Below are positions 46,448-55,960 of a stretch of DNA of 64,000 nucleotides, in pieces. The notes under the pieces were generated by a model. The model was not told where the DNA came from. It worked only from the letters and a program-made list of their open reading frames with translations, and ran no database searches. Origin of the DNA: Psychrobacter nivimaris (GTDB lineage Bacteria > Pseudomonadota > Gammaproteobacteria > Pseudomonadales > Moraxellaceae); contig NZ_VZIZ01000001.1 of assembly GCF_009812035.1 (NCBI RefSeq), positions 18,142 to 82,141 on the forward strand. The letters run 5' to 3'. Numbering within the stretch: the first letter of the stretch is position 1; each line of letters opens with the position of its first letter. Made by a program: the position numbers and the translations under genes.

Positions 46448-46533
46448 TTCGTTTTAGTGCTCGCTTAATAAGGTTTTGGATGACTTATGCGCAGCGTTTG
46501 TTTATGCTATTTGTTAACTAATTTTTTAATATA

Positions 46534-47529
46534 ATGATAAATTCTATGACGCAAGATCGTTTAATTAATCCGCTAGAAGGTGCAAGTGACGCTCCTGATG
46601 CCAATATCCGACCAGCATTATTGGCTGAGTATATTGGTCAGCCGGTGGTACGTGAGCAGATGGAAGTGTTCATCGGTGCTGCACGTGGCCGTGACGAAGC
46701 GCTAGATCACACACTTATATTTGGTCCACCGGGTCTGGGTAAGACGACCCTCGCTAATATTATCGCTCGTGAAATGGGTGGTAATCTGCGTTCTACTTCA
46801 GGGCCTGTGCTTGAGCGCCCAGGAGATTTGGCAGCCATGCTGACCAATCTAGAAGCGGGTGACGTACTGTTTATTGATGAAATTCACCGTCTAAGCTCGG
46901 TTATTGAAGAAATCCTTTATCCAGCAATGGAAGATTTCCAATTAGACATTATGATTGGTGAAGGGCCTGCTGCACGTTCTATCAAGCTTGATTTGCCGCC
47001 GTTTACCTTGGTAGCAGCAACAACTAGAGCAGGGCTGCTAACCTCACCACTACGTGACCGTTTTGGTATTGTACAGCGCCTTGAGTTTTACAACATCGCT
47101 GATCTAACGACGATTGTCAGCCGAGCAGCACGTCTAATGCGCGTACCAATGAGTGAAGATGGCGCTGTAGAGATTGCCCGCCGCGCACGTGGTACACCAA
47201 GGATTGCTAACCGCCTATTACGCCGTGTGCGTGACTATGCCGAGGTAAGAGGCGACGGTAGTATTAATGGCGCGATTGCTGGTAGCGCGTTAGATATGTT
47301 GGCAGTGGATAGACGTGGTCTTGATCATCTAGATAGACGTTATATCGAAATATTGCACGAGCGCTTCGATGGTGGTCCTGCTGGTGTTGAAGCAGTAGCA
47401 GCTGCGATGGCTGAAGACCGGGGTACACTTGAGGACGTAATTGAGCCATATCTGATTCAACAAGGTTATGTGCTGCGTACGGCTCGTGGCCGCGTACTGA
47501 CACAGATGGCAATCGACCAGATGTTATAG
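46534..47529 (+). CDS. ruvB: Holliday junction helicase RuvB
   Basis: At 331 residues it is a AAA+ motor for branch migration. It has the N-terminal [11 protein letters not shown], Walker [16 protein letters not shown], Walker [11 protein letters not shown], sensor 1 [10 protein letters not shown], the arginine finger SPLRDRFGI and a C-terminal winged helix ([19 protein letters not shown]). Two ATGs are possible (46534 and 46546), with no clear ribosome binding site for either. It is followed by a strong terminator shared with the convergent dehydrogenase gene. Confidence 0.96.
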   Translation: MINSMTQDRLINPLEGASDAPDANIRPALLAEYIGQPVVREQMEVFIGAARGRDEALDHTLIFGPPGLGKTTLANIIAREMGGNLRSTSGPVLERPGDLAAMLTNLEAGDVLFIDEIHRLSSVIEEILYPAMEDFQLDIMIGEGPAARSIKLDLPPFTLVAATTRAGLLTSPLRDRFGIVQRLEFYNIADLTTIVSRAARLMRVPMSEDGAVEIARRARGTPRIANRLLRRVRDYAEVRGDGSINGAIAGSALDMLAVDRRGLDHLDRRYIEILHERFDGGPAGVEAVAAAMAEDRGTLEDVIEPYLIQQGYVLRTARGRVLTQMAIDQML

Positions 47530-47540
47530 CAATCAGTTTT

Positions 47541-47595
47541 TAGCCAAAAAAATGCGCCTGCTTTTGATGAGAAGTAGGCGCATTTTTTTTGGCTA
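47541..47595. terminator. Bidirectional terminator between ruvB and the dehydrogenase gene
   Basis: TAGCCAAAAAAATGCGCCTGCTT pairs almost end to end with AAGTAGGCGCATTTTTTTTGGCTA (each given here in under 25 bases as two arms at 47541-47563 and 47572-47595). There are T-tracts on both strands. Confidence 0.92.
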
Positions 47596-47635
47596 TTGGT
47601 TTGATTTTAGTATGGTCTTAGTCTTTATAATAGTA

Positions 47636-49063
47636 TTAGGAAATAGATAAAGCCTCAGGCCATATTTTCCCTGGATTAAGGATGTTTTTAGGATCGAGGG
47701 CTGCCTTGATAGCTTCCATAAGTATCAGCGCATTACCATGTTCTTGCTGCATATACTTTTGTTTGCCTTGTCCGATCCCGTGTTCACCCGTACAAGTACC
47801 ATCCATCTCGATAGCCCGCGTGGCGAGACGACCGATAATACCCTCAGCAGTAGCTACCTCTTCAGGATTATTGGTATCGACCAATAATAAAACATGAAAG
47901 TTACCGTCGCCTACATGACCCACAATTGGTCCAATCATCCCTGATGCTTCAATATCTTTTGCAGTGGCGCTGACACATTCTGCCAAGCGCGAAATAGGTA
48001 CGCAAGCGTCAGTCGATAGGGCGCTTGTCTCAGGACGTAACGCACAGCTAGCATGATAAGCATTGTGTCTTGCCTGCCAGAGACGTTTACGCTCAGCTTC
48101 ATTGGTATCCCAAGCAAAATCACGACCATCAAATTCTTCGATAATATCAGCAAACATTTGCGCCTGTTCAGCAACGCTTGCTTCTGTACCGTGAAATTCG
48201 ACGAATAGCGTAGGCATTTCGGTTAAATCGAGATTGGCATATTGATTACATGCTTTGATTTGCATTGCATCAAGCAGCTCAATACGAGCAATAGGTAAGC
48301 ACATCTGAATGGTTAGCATTACTGCCTGGCAAGCATCTTCAATGGTTGAAAAATGACAAATGCCGCTGCCTATACACTCGCTAATACCAAATAGTTTCAG
48401 CGTGACTTCAGTGACAATACCAAGGGTGCCTTCTGAGCCTATCATCAAGCGTGTCAAATCATAACCGGCCGCAGACTTCTTAGCGCGTGTGCCTGTTCGT
48501 ATGATATTGCCACTTGCGGTCACTACTTCTAATGCGAGTACCACATCTTTCATAGTGCCATAACGCACCGCATTAGTATCTGAGGCACGAGTGGCGACCA
48601 TGCCGCCAATACTGGCATTAGCACCGGGGTCTATCGGAAAAAATAGCCCGGTATCGCGCAAATAATGGTTTAACTGCTCACGCGTCACGCCAGGCTGAAC
48701 GGTAACGGTCAAATCTTCATTATTGACCTGTAAAATAGCATCCATCGCATGCATATCGATGCACAGTCCACCATAGGGAGCATTTAATTGTCCTTCCAAA
48801 GAAGAGCCGATACCAAAAGCAATCACTGGCATCTGATGCTGATGACAAATCTCAACGGCCGCAGCTACTTCCTGTTTGTCCTGTACTGTTAATACTGCAT
48901 CTGGCGGCTGATTGGCTAACCACGTCATGGTATGGCCATGCTGCTCACGCACTGTAGTGTTCAAACTCAGTTGCTTGCCAAAGCGTTCTTGCAAAGCTGT
49001 GATAGCCTCACTATAGTCTGGTTTATTAGTATTATGGGTCTGTGACAGTGGTAGCGCTGACAT
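47636..49063 (-). CDS. FAD-binding D-lactate dehydrogenase (LDHD/GlcD-like)
   Basis: This 475-residue flavoprotein has a vanillyl-alcohol-oxidase-type FAD domain: AFGIGSSLEGQL, VTVQPGVTREQLN, FFPIDPGANASIGGMVAT and IGSEGTLGIVTEVTLKLFG. The C-terminal FAD-oxidase domain has VGHVGDGNFHVLLL and GTCTGEHGIGQGKQKYM, the metal/substrate loop of this family. The closest family type is the cytochrome-linked D-lactate dehydrogenase, which passes electrons to quinone or cytochrome c; glycolate or another D-2-hydroxyacid is possible. No iron-sulfur partner gene is adjacent, which argues against a GlcDEF or LldEFG system. AGGA before the ATG. Confidence 0.85.
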   Translation of the reverse strand: MSALPLSQTHNTNKPDYSEAITALQERFGKQLSLNTTVREQHGHTMTWLANQPPDAVLTVQDKQEVAAAVEICHQHQMPVIAFGIGSSLEGQLNAPYGGLCIDMHAMDAILQVNNEDLTVTVQPGVTREQLNHYLRDTGLFFPIDPGANASIGGMVATRASDTNAVRYGTMKDVVLALEVVTASGNIIRTGTRAKKSAAGYDLTRLMIGSEGTLGIVTEVTLKLFGISECIGSGICHFSTIEDACQAVMLTIQMCLPIARIELLDAMQIKACNQYANLDLTEMPTLFVEFHGTEASVAEQAQMFADIIEEFDGRDFAWDTNEAERKRLWQARHNAYHASCALRPETSALSTDACVPISRLAECVSATAKDIEASGMIGPIVGHVGDGNFHVLLLVDTNNPEEVATAEGIIGRLATRAIEMDGTCTGEHGIGQGKQKYMQQEHGNALILMEAIKAALDPKNILNPGKIWPEALSIS

Positions 49064-49159
49064 GAGGGTTCCTATAGATCACGAGAATATTTAGCATTAA
49101 CTTAGCATATTCAATATCCATTTGACATGCTTTGTTGACAGACATTTGTTCTATCATAA

Positions 49160-50821
49160 CTAAGTTAGGATGCGCCAAACAACTACCAAGATAGCCAGTA
49201 TATAAAATATAGGTGATAGCCAGCCGATAACTTGCGTAGCGATAGCAATAAAAATAGCAAACCCTGCAAGTGCCAACCAATCACGACGACGGTCGTTTAG
49301 CATGTCAGCGCGAATCTGTTGTATCTCGCGTAGTTGACTGTCCTGACGAGAGCCCTGTGAGGCAAGGCTTTGTAGCCCTTGATCTAATAGTTTAGGAATA
49401 TCGGTAGTAGACAGAAGCATTTCAGGCAGTTGTTGACGCAGTTGCTGTAGATTACGCATAGGATCTAACTGCTCTTTAATCCAACTGCTTAGAATTGGCT
49501 TGGCAAGTGACCAAATGTCCAGGTCAGGATACAAATCACGACCAAGTCCTTCCACATGGACCAAGGTTTTTAGCAGAAGCATCAGCTGCGGTGGGATACT
49601 CATATGGTGTCTACGCGCAATGTCTAAAATCTGCATCAGTACGCCAGCAAAGTCGATATCATCGATCGACTTCTGTAGCATAGGACCAACGGTACGTTTC
49701 ATATCACGCATTAGGGCATGCTTATCAGCATTTGGTGGTATCCAACCTGCACGGCTCACAATATCGACTACAGCGGTAAAGTTATTATTCATTACGGCAA
49801 GTAACATCCGCGCTACGATGAGCTGATCGTCTTTTGATAAAGTGCCCATGATGGCGCAATCAAGCCCGATATAACGTGGCTCATGACCTAAATCAACTGC
49901 TTCCATACCTGCATGTAGAGTTTGCACAGGTGGCGTCTCTACGAACACATTGCCTGGATGCATATCAGCATGAAAGAAGTTATCACGGAAGACCTGAGTA
50001 AAAAATATCGTTAGGCCTTTTTCTGCAAGCGCTGCACGGTCATAACCTAACTGATCGAACATCTCAACTTGTGAGATAGGAACGCCTTGGATGCGCTCCA
50101 TGACCATCACGTTTTTGGCAGCGTCATAGACTTCAGGCACATACATCAATGCTGAACCTAAGAAGTTATTACGCATCTGCGTCGTGTTGTCAGCCTCAAG
50201 CGTTAAATCTAGCTCGTTGAGCATGACTTGCCGATAGTCTTCGACAATATCAATGATATGGACGGCACGTGCTGCTTCAATACGTGCAGATGCCCAACTT
50301 GCCAATTCTCGCAGTAGCTCAAAGTCAGAAACAATCACAGTGCGAATATCGGGGCGAACCACTTTTACCACGACTTCACGCCCATCATGTAGAGCAGCCG
50401 TGTGTACTTGGGCGATAGAAGCGGCCGCTAACGGTTTGATATCGAATCGGGCAAACAGCGTTTCAATAGACTGGCCAAGACCATGTTTAGGATGCTGAAT
50501 TTGAGCGACAGCAATATCAGCGTCGAAAGGCTTAACTTTGTCCTGCAACTGAATCAATTGAGCGATAATCTCAGGCGGTACCAAGTCGCGACGCGTTGAG
50601 AGTAACTGGCCAAGTTTCAAAAACAGCGTACCCATGTCCTCAAGCGCATACTTGATTGCATTTGGCTGGTGCTTTTTACCCCACGCAGCACGGTGCGTAC
50701 GAATTAAGCGTGCTAATGGTTGTAGCTGCGGTGCGTCTTCAAGAGGCAGGTGTGTATCAAGACGATACATCGCGGCGATACGCCAAAGCTCACGTAGTCG
50801 GGCATGATGGGATAGTAGCAT
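49160..50821 (-). CDS. ubiB: Ubiquinone biosynthesis atypical kinase UbiB
   Basis: About 553 residues. It has the UbiB/ADCK signatures: KLGQLLSTRRDLVPPEI (the KxGQ motif), the Ala-rich loop PLAAASIAQVHTA, VVVKVVRP, and the catalytic HADMHPGN, followed by two C-terminal membrane segments (WLALAGFAIFIAIATQVIGW and IFYILAILVVVWRI). UbiB supports the Ubi metabolon, probably through ATPase-driven handling of lipid intermediates. A TTG at 50842 also opens the frame; I prefer the ATG at 50821. It is last of ubiE-ubiJ-ubiB, but a 176-bp repeat lies between it and ubiJ. Confidence 0.93.
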   Translation of the reverse strand: MLLSHHARLRELWRIAAMYRLDTHLPLEDAPQLQPLARLIRTHRAAWGKKHQPNAIKYALEDMGTLFLKLGQLLSTRRDLVPPEIIAQLIQLQDKVKPFDADIAVAQIQHPKHGLGQSIETLFARFDIKPLAAASIAQVHTAALHDGREVVVKVVRPDIRTVIVSDFELLRELASWASARIEAARAVHIIDIVEDYRQVMLNELDLTLEADNTTQMRNNFLGSALMYVPEVYDAAKNVMVMERIQGVPISQVEMFDQLGYDRAALAEKGLTIFFTQVFRDNFFHADMHPGNVFVETPPVQTLHAGMEAVDLGHEPRYIGLDCAIMGTLSKDDQLIVARMLLAVMNNNFTAVVDIVSRAGWIPPNADKHALMRDMKRTVGPMLQKSIDDIDFAGVLMQILDIARRHHMSIPPQLMLLLKTLVHVEGLGRDLYPDLDIWSLAKPILSSWIKEQLDPMRNLQQLRQQLPEMLLSTTDIPKLLDQGLQSLASQGSRQDSQLREIQQIRADMLNDRRRDWLALAGFAIFIAIATQVIGWLSPIFYILAILVVVWRILT

Positions 50822-50927
50822 GGGATTGGGTACTCTGGACAAAAACGAAAATAGGGTAGGCGCTGTGTTTCATACTAAGCACGTACTATCAGCAATAGTA
50901 TTTACTTAACATGAATTAAATACGCTA

Positions 50928-51103
50928 CTAGGGCATGTTATCAATTAGCGCGTTAAATCATTTAGCGGTCTTAAAACGGCTAAATTTTGCCAAATATCGT
51001 CAAAAATTTTGTGAATATGTCGATATTCTCTGCAATTTTTTCCTTGTTTGATTGCAGTTTATCTCATTCTAAGCCTCGCTATCTAAATGATAACACGCCC
51101 TAA
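50928..51103. mobile_element. 176-bp MITE-like repeat, copy A (between ubiJ and ubiB)
   Basis: The element has terminal inverted repeats: left CTAGGGCATGTTATCAATTA, right end (reverse complement) TTAGGGCGTGTTATCATTTA. Inside it GGCTAAATTTTGCCAAATAT is 90% identical to a segment in copy B read on the other strand (58076-58251). Both copies are 176 bp. Outer bases CTAG and CTAA match the YTAR target duplication used by many IS5-family elements; a plain TA duplication is the alternative. It carries no coding frame and occupies most of the 270-bp ubiJ-ubiB gap. Confidence 0.82.
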
Positions 51104-51112
51104 TAAAACGAA

Positions 51113-51817
51113 CTATTGATGAAAAGAATTGTTGAGGAAACGGGCTTGCTCTTCTTTGATAGCAGCAAGCTTGGCTTGTTCACGTTCGACATCAGCACGC
51201 AGCTTCAACAGTTGCTGTTTGAGGTCATTGGCTTCAGCGACTTCAACAGGGTCAGGTGTGCTATTACCGGCGACATCATTAGCCCAATCACTAACATCGT
51301 CAAAAGCACGTTTGGCATTGTGACGCCAGGTACCTTTGAGCTGAGAGATGAGAAGATGTAATTGACTGGCCATCGGTTTACCAATCAGTGGCTCAAGCTG
51401 ACCTGCTACATCGGGATCAAAGCCTGCCACCAGCTGCTTTAGCTGCATTAGTACTTTGTAATCACCAGCGATTGGTAAGTTACCTTCAGCGCCACGCATT
51501 AGATTGAGCAGTTGAGCGGCATTGTCTACGGTGATGGTACAGTCTGGTCGGCTATGACCAAAACGTGCGCGCTCCATATTGGCTTTTTGACGCTCACTCA
51601 TCTGGCCACTTGGCTCAAACACACTTTCAGTCATGACCGGCTCAAAACGCAAGCGATCATGAGAGAACAGGACATCTAAATCAATATCAGGCATACCTAT
51701 ATTGAGACGCAATACTTTACCCGCAAGTGGTGCCAAACCTGCTTTGGTAATCTCATCACTAGCAATGGCAATGTTAATTAGCTTTTCGGCACCAGCTAAT
51801 AGAAGGACAGTCAGCAT
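51113..51817 (-). CDS. ubiJ: Ubiquinone biosynthesis accessory factor UbiJ
   Basis: This 234-residue protein has an N-terminal SCP2 lipid-binding domain: hydrophobic start MLTVLLLAGAEKLINIAI, LAPLAGKVLRLNIGMPDIDLDVLF, and the loop DCTITVDNAAQLLNLMRGAEGNLPIAGD seen in parts. A long C-terminal coiled coil (VEVAEANDLKQQLLKLRADVEREQAKL region) carries the segment that binds UbiK. UbiJ holds ubiquinone intermediates in the soluble Ubi complex. It sits between ubiE and ubiB, the standard order. GAGAG ribosome binding site. Confidence 0.92.
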   Translation of the reverse strand: MLTVLLLAGAEKLINIAIASDEITKAGLAPLAGKVLRLNIGMPDIDLDVLFSHDRLRFEPVMTESVFEPSGQMSERQKANMERARFGHSRPDCTITVDNAAQLLNLMRGAEGNLPIAGDYKVLMQLKQLVAGFDPDVAGQLEPLIGKPMASQLHLLISQLKGTWRHNAKRAFDDVSDWANDVAGNSTPDPVEVAEANDLKQQLLKLRADVEREQAKLAAIKEEQARFLNNSFHQ

Positions 51818-51935
51818 AAGGCTCTCGCATCGGTAAGTGAGCGCCTTTGCATTAGCTGCATCAGCGCATGGTATGTTCGTGTTAGGTTCAATATGGTCTG
51901 TTAAACGTAATAGTCTTGCTAATCGTACTCTATCG

Positions 51936-53036
51936 TTACGCTTTAAAGCCGCGATGGACAGCCACGATACCAGCAGTCAGGTTATGATAATCACAGTTCT
52001 CAAAACCAGCCTGTTGCATCATCTGCTTAAGTGTCTGCTGATCAGGATGCATACGAATTGACTCAGCCAAGTACTGATAACTTTCAGCGTCATTAGCAAT
52101 CAGTTTACCCATCACTGGCAATGCAGTAAATGAATACAAATCATAGGCTTTAGATAGTGGCTCAAATACTGGCTTTGAGAATTCTAAAATCAATAGACGA
52201 CCGCCTGGCTTTAGGACGCGATACATAGACTTTAGCGCGGCATCTTTGTCTGTGACGTTACGCAAACCAAAGCTAATAGTGACCAAATCAAAGCTTTCGT
52301 CATCAAATGGTGCTAACGTCTCAGCGTTTGCTAATACAAAGTCAACGTTATTACAACCAGCATTGATCAGGCGCTCACGGCCCACTTCTAGCATCGCAGC
52401 ATTGATATCAGATAGTACGACATGGCCATTTCTACCGACTTCACGGCTAAATACTTTAGCCAAATCGCCCGTACCACCAGCGATATCAAGGACATGCTGA
52501 CCAGCACGCACGCCCGATAGACTAATCGCATAACGCTTCCACAGACGATGAATACCAAATGACATCAAGTCATTCATGATGTCGTATTTTTTGGCAACAG
52601 AAGTGAATACGTCAGCCACACGTGCTTGTTTTTCTGCTTTATTGACTGTCTTATAGCCGAAATGCGTCTGCTCGTTGCCGTCTGTTTCAGGCGTGTGCGG
52701 ATTATTGATGTCATCACGCTGATTGAACAGGGTTTGTTTTATGGTTTGCTCTGAAGTGTTTGTGCGAGTCGTTTTGTCGTTGTTTGGCATAGTAGTTTGT
52801 TGGCCTTGCGGCGTCCCAGTTGGTAGGTCTTGAACTTTAGTAAAGTCGCTATTGTCATCACTAGCAACGCTATTATTTTTGCTCGGCACGACATTGGTTG
52901 TTTGATTGCGTAATATCTGCGCACTAATCTGCTGATTATGAGCAATACTGTCTTTTACCAGCTTGTCTTGCAAATGACCATTGGTCGTTGTGGCTTGATT
53001 AAAAGGAGCACTGCTATTTTTTGAATTATCAGTCAT
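51936..53036 (-). CDS. ubiE: Ubiquinone/menaquinone C-methyltransferase UbiE, extended
   Basis: At 366 residues it is about 115 longer than E. coli UbiE. The methyltransferase core starts near residue 118 with [15 protein letters not shown], then [19 protein letters not shown], the SAM-binding [33 protein letters not shown] and [15 protein letters not shown]. It methylates the quinone ring at C2. The first about 115 residues are rich in Asn, Gln, Thr, Ser and Asp with no recognisable domain. The extension seems genuine: AGGA lies seven bases before the first ATG and codon usage does not change. It heads the ubiE-ubiJ-ubiB set. Confidence 0.94.
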   Translation of the reverse strand: MTDNSKNSSAPFNQATTTNGHLQDKLVKDSIAHNQQISAQILRNQTTNVVPSKNNSVASDDNSDFTKVQDLPTGTPQGQQTTMPNNDKTTRTNTSEQTIKQTLFNQRDDINNPHTPETDGNEQTHFGYKTVNKAEKQARVADVFTSVAKKYDIMNDLMSFGIHRLWKRYAISLSGVRAGQHVLDIAGGTGDLAKVFSREVGRNGHVVLSDINAAMLEVGRERLINAGCNNVDFVLANAETLAPFDDESFDLVTISFGLRNVTDKDAALKSMYRVLKPGGRLLILEFSKPVFEPLSKAYDLYSFTALPVMGKLIANDAESYQYLAESIRMHPDQQTLKQMMQQAGFENCDYHNLTAGIVAVHRGFKA

Positions 53037-53126
53037 TATGTTGTCCTAGAATTTATTTTTATGATTGTCTTTATCGGAGGAAGTCGTTAAATAGTAAGCG
53101 TCAATTGGCTATTTAACATATTGACC

Positions 53127-53840
53127 TTATGATACACCAAACGCTATCGGCTTACTGCCATTATCCGTATCATGAACCTGATCAATAATGGACAGTTCAC
53201 GCTTGCAGAACGGCTCAATAAAATCGCTGACGCTGCTCAAAGGTTTCATGGCCTTAAAGCCTGTATCAATAAAATCATAAAGCGGCTGGTAGCCATGACG
53301 ATAGGCTGTACTTTTTGCTAGTGCAAAGGCTTTTTTGAGCATAAACGAATTTAGGTGTTTGTCCGTGCGATAACAGACGTCTTTTAAATTGGCAATCTGA
53401 ACTCGTCGCTCGTCTTCTTCATCGACAGTACGGTAGGCGGCTAGCATATTCTCTTCGTTTACTGGCAAATCTTGAGCGAGTAACCACTGGGCTAAATGCA
53501 GATCTAGCTCAATAGCAAAAATCGCTGCTTGGATACCCATGCTACCAGCCTCTAGGGCTGACTCTTTAGCAAGACGTTCTAGCTTTTTCGCTTTTGGCAA
53601 GATACGTGCTAACTGCTCTGCCAATAACTTGAATTCTTCGCCGCCATATAGTTGGGTGAGGAAGTAATCTGCCATTAGTTGGTTTTTGGGTTGTTCAAAT
53701 AGCTCGCGATGCGTTTTCTGGAGACGTGCTTGTTGCCATGATTGTACTTCTTTGAGCTTAGCGTTTAATGCATCATCTTGGTGATGAGGCATCGCCCAAA
53801 AACGTGTTAAATGCTGTTGTAAATCAGCTAAAGCGGTCAT
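53127..53840 (-). CDS. FFLEELY-type protein, function unknown
   Basis: A 237-residue, mainly helical, soluble protein. MADYFLTQLYGG near residues 62-73 resembles the FFLEELYG motif that names a family of uncharacterised proteobacterial proteins; the rest (RYRTDKHL-like and YRHGYQPLYDFIDTGF stretches, charged helices) fits the same family in length. No catalytic motif or membrane segment is seen. The frame is open to 53876, but AGGA fits the ATG at 53840. It lies just upstream of ubiE on the same strand (about 90 bases) and divergent from pap. I cannot give a function. Confidence 0.7.
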   Translation of the reverse strand: MTALADLQQHLTRFWAMPHHQDDALNAKLKEVQSWQQARLQKTHRELFEQPKNQLMADYFLTQLYGGEEFKLLAEQLARILPKAKKLERLAKESALEAGSMGIQAAIFAIELDLHLAQWLLAQDLPVNEENMLAAYRTVDEEDERRVQIANLKDVCYRTDKHLNSFMLKKAFALAKSTAYRHGYQPLYDFIDTGFKAMKPLSSVSDFIEPFCKRELSIIDQVHDTDNGSKPIAFGVS

Positions 53841-54160
53841 GGCAGTGAATCCTGTAGAAGTAAATAGGGTGATCAAATTTAAGTATGGTTGTTTTAAGTA
53901 TCGTGATTCAGGGTTATGAGCTTTTGAACAACTGTTCTATCCTATACTCAAAATTGCGTTCACCTTAAAAGAAAATAATTAAGAATACAAATACCAATCT
54001 GTTACACAGTAATATTATTTACCCGATTGGCGTAGTGCTATGATTAAATGAAATAAAAATGAACAATAAGATCGAAATATTGAGAGTTATCTTATCGAGA
54101 GCTATCCCATAAGTCATTCATTAGTAAAGCAGCCCAATAAGAATAATAGCGAGTGTAGAC

Positions 54161-55852
54161 ATGTCTAAAAAAAATGATACTACTGAACCAAAAGCACCAC
54201 AAGCGGTAAGTACACAATTTAGTGAGCAAGTTGTAGAGCAGCGTCTAAAGCCTAATCCTTTAAGTCAGTTTTCACTGGATGAGGATTCGCTTAGATTGGC
54301 ATTGGTGACAGCTCAGTATGCTTTAAAAGCCACTCGCCAGCAAACGCCGCCGACCCTCAATAAACCAACAGGTCTGTTAGTACTAGTTAATGGAATGGAG
54401 CAGGCGGGTAAAGGTACCGCCGTTAAACAGTTACGGCAATGGGTAGATCCAAGGCTGCTTAAAGTTGAGGCTACCATTGGTCATTCGCCATTGAACTATC
54501 AACCCATTTGGCAAGCGCATACTAGCGCCATGCCGCGCCATGGTGATGTCATGGTGTATTTCGGCAACTGGTATGCTGATTTATTATACAATGTCATGCG
54601 ACTAGCGACATCAGATAGTGAGAACCTTGAAGCATTATCAAATAATAAAGGTCAAAAGAGTAAAAATTCGCTTCCTATCGCTCAGTGGCAAGACTATCTA
54701 CAGCAGCAGTTAGACACGCTAAAGGCATTTGAAAACGATCTCATTGCCAATCAAACCAAATTATTAAAATGTTGGTTTCATGTTGATATCGAAACGTTGC
54801 ACAGTCGCTTAAAGGACAATGAAGCAGATCCGCAGTTTCTGTATCAAATTGACTGGAACAACAAGCAAGTCATCGAGAAGTTTAATGAGGTGGCTGCGAC
54901 TTTGCTGCGTCAACAGGATGACTGGGTCATCATCGATGGTGACGATAAGTTAGAGGCCGCTGATAACTTTTGTCATTTGGTGCTACATGCTATACAAACC
55001 GCGTTGGCGAGTAGTCAGACAGATAGCAATGACAATAATAATGAAAAATCAAAAAACCATTCTCAGTCCGAGACACTAAAACTTAACTCAGATACTAAAC
55101 AAAAACAGTTTGAACCTGTACCAATACCTAAGCAGCTGACGTCTATTAAAGATAAAAAAATCAGTAAATCCGACTATCGTGAGGCATTGGCAGAGAAGCA
55201 AGCGCGGCTTGCTGAGTTGCTACGTGCACGCCAAGGTCGGCATGTGGTGTTTGCCTTTGAAGGAATGGACGCTGCTGGCAAAGGCGGTGCGATCAAAAGG
55301 TTGGTCGCACCGCTAGATCCTCGCGAGTATCAAATTTATAATATTGGCGCGCCGATGTTGTATGAGACTCAGCATCCTTACTTGTGGCGTTTCTGGACAA
55401 GATTGCCTGACGAGCAAACCAATCGTATTAGCCGTATCGCCATTTTTGACCGTACTTGGTATGGACGCGTGTTGGTTGAGCGCATCGAAGGATTTGCGTC
55501 TACTGATGAATGGCAACGAGCATATGATGAGATCAATCGTTTTGAGGCGGACTTGGCAGCAGCAGGAACGTTGGTTATCAAATATTGGTTAGCGATTGAT
55601 AAAAAAGAGCAACTTAAACGGTTTGAAGATCGTCAAGAAACACCGCATAAGCAATTTAAACTGACGGATGATGACTGGCGTAACCGTGACAAATGGTCAG
55701 ACTATGTGCAGTCTGCAGCAGATATGTTGGCACGCACGGGTACAACGACAGCGCCATGGTGTGTTATTGCGACCAACGAAAAGCGTCAGGCGCGTTTAGA
55801 CGTGTTAGATCATGCTATTGAGCAGTTGTCTGCATTTTCTGAAAGCAAGTAG
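54161..55852 (+). CDS. pap: Polyphosphate:AMP phosphotransferase
   Basis: This 563-residue protein is two PPK2 domains in tandem. Domain 1 (about residues 50-285) has a degenerate-looking P-loop NGMEQAGKGTA (76-86). Domain 2 (about 330-560) has the full catalytic set: FEGMDAAGKGGAIKRL (P-loop, from about 367), PREYQIYNIGAP, RFWTRLPDEQTN, FDRTWYGRVLVERI and the lid. Two-domain class II PPK2 makes ADP from AMP using polyphosphate, as in Acinetobacter johnsonii. A polar Ser/Asn/Lys linker (about 285-320) joins the domains. pit lies downstream on the same strand; a terminator intervenes. Confidence 0.93.
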   Translation: MSKKNDTTEPKAPQAVSTQFSEQVVEQRLKPNPLSQFSLDEDSLRLALVTAQYALKATRQQTPPTLNKPTGLLVLVNGMEQAGKGTAVKQLRQWVDPRLLKVEATIGHSPLNYQPIWQAHTSAMPRHGDVMVYFGNWYADLLYNVMRLATSDSENLEALSNNKGQKSKNSLPIAQWQDYLQQQLDTLKAFENDLIANQTKLLKCWFHVDIETLHSRLKDNEADPQFLYQIDWNNKQVIEKFNEVAATLLRQQDDWVIIDGDDKLEAADNFCHLVLHAIQTALASSQTDSNDNNNEKSKNHSQSETLKLNSDTKQKQFEPVPIPKQLTSIKDKKISKSDYREALAEKQARLAELLRARQGRHVVFAFEGMDAAGKGGAIKRLVAPLDPREYQIYNIGAPMLYETQHPYLWRFWTRLPDEQTNRISRIAIFDRTWYGRVLVERIEGFASTDEWQRAYDEINRFEADLAAAGTLVIKYWLAIDKKEQLKRFEDRQETPHKQFKLTDDDWRNRDKWSDYVQSAADMLARTGTTTAPWCVIATNEKRQARLDVLDHAIEQLSAFSESK

Positions 55853-55924
55853 TTGTTAAAGATGCCTGAAGTTTAAGGACTGTCATAGGTTTATATAACT
55901 GTATTTTCCACGTATTTTCTAAAT

Positions 55925-55956
55925 AGGATGGCTCGAAACATATTCGAGCCACCCTG
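55925..55956 (+). terminator. Terminator of pap
   Basis: AGGATGGCTCGAA pairs with TTCGAGCCACCCT, one mismatch, around a five-base loop; followed by GTCTTTT. Confidence 0.75.
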
Positions 55957-55960
55957 TCTT

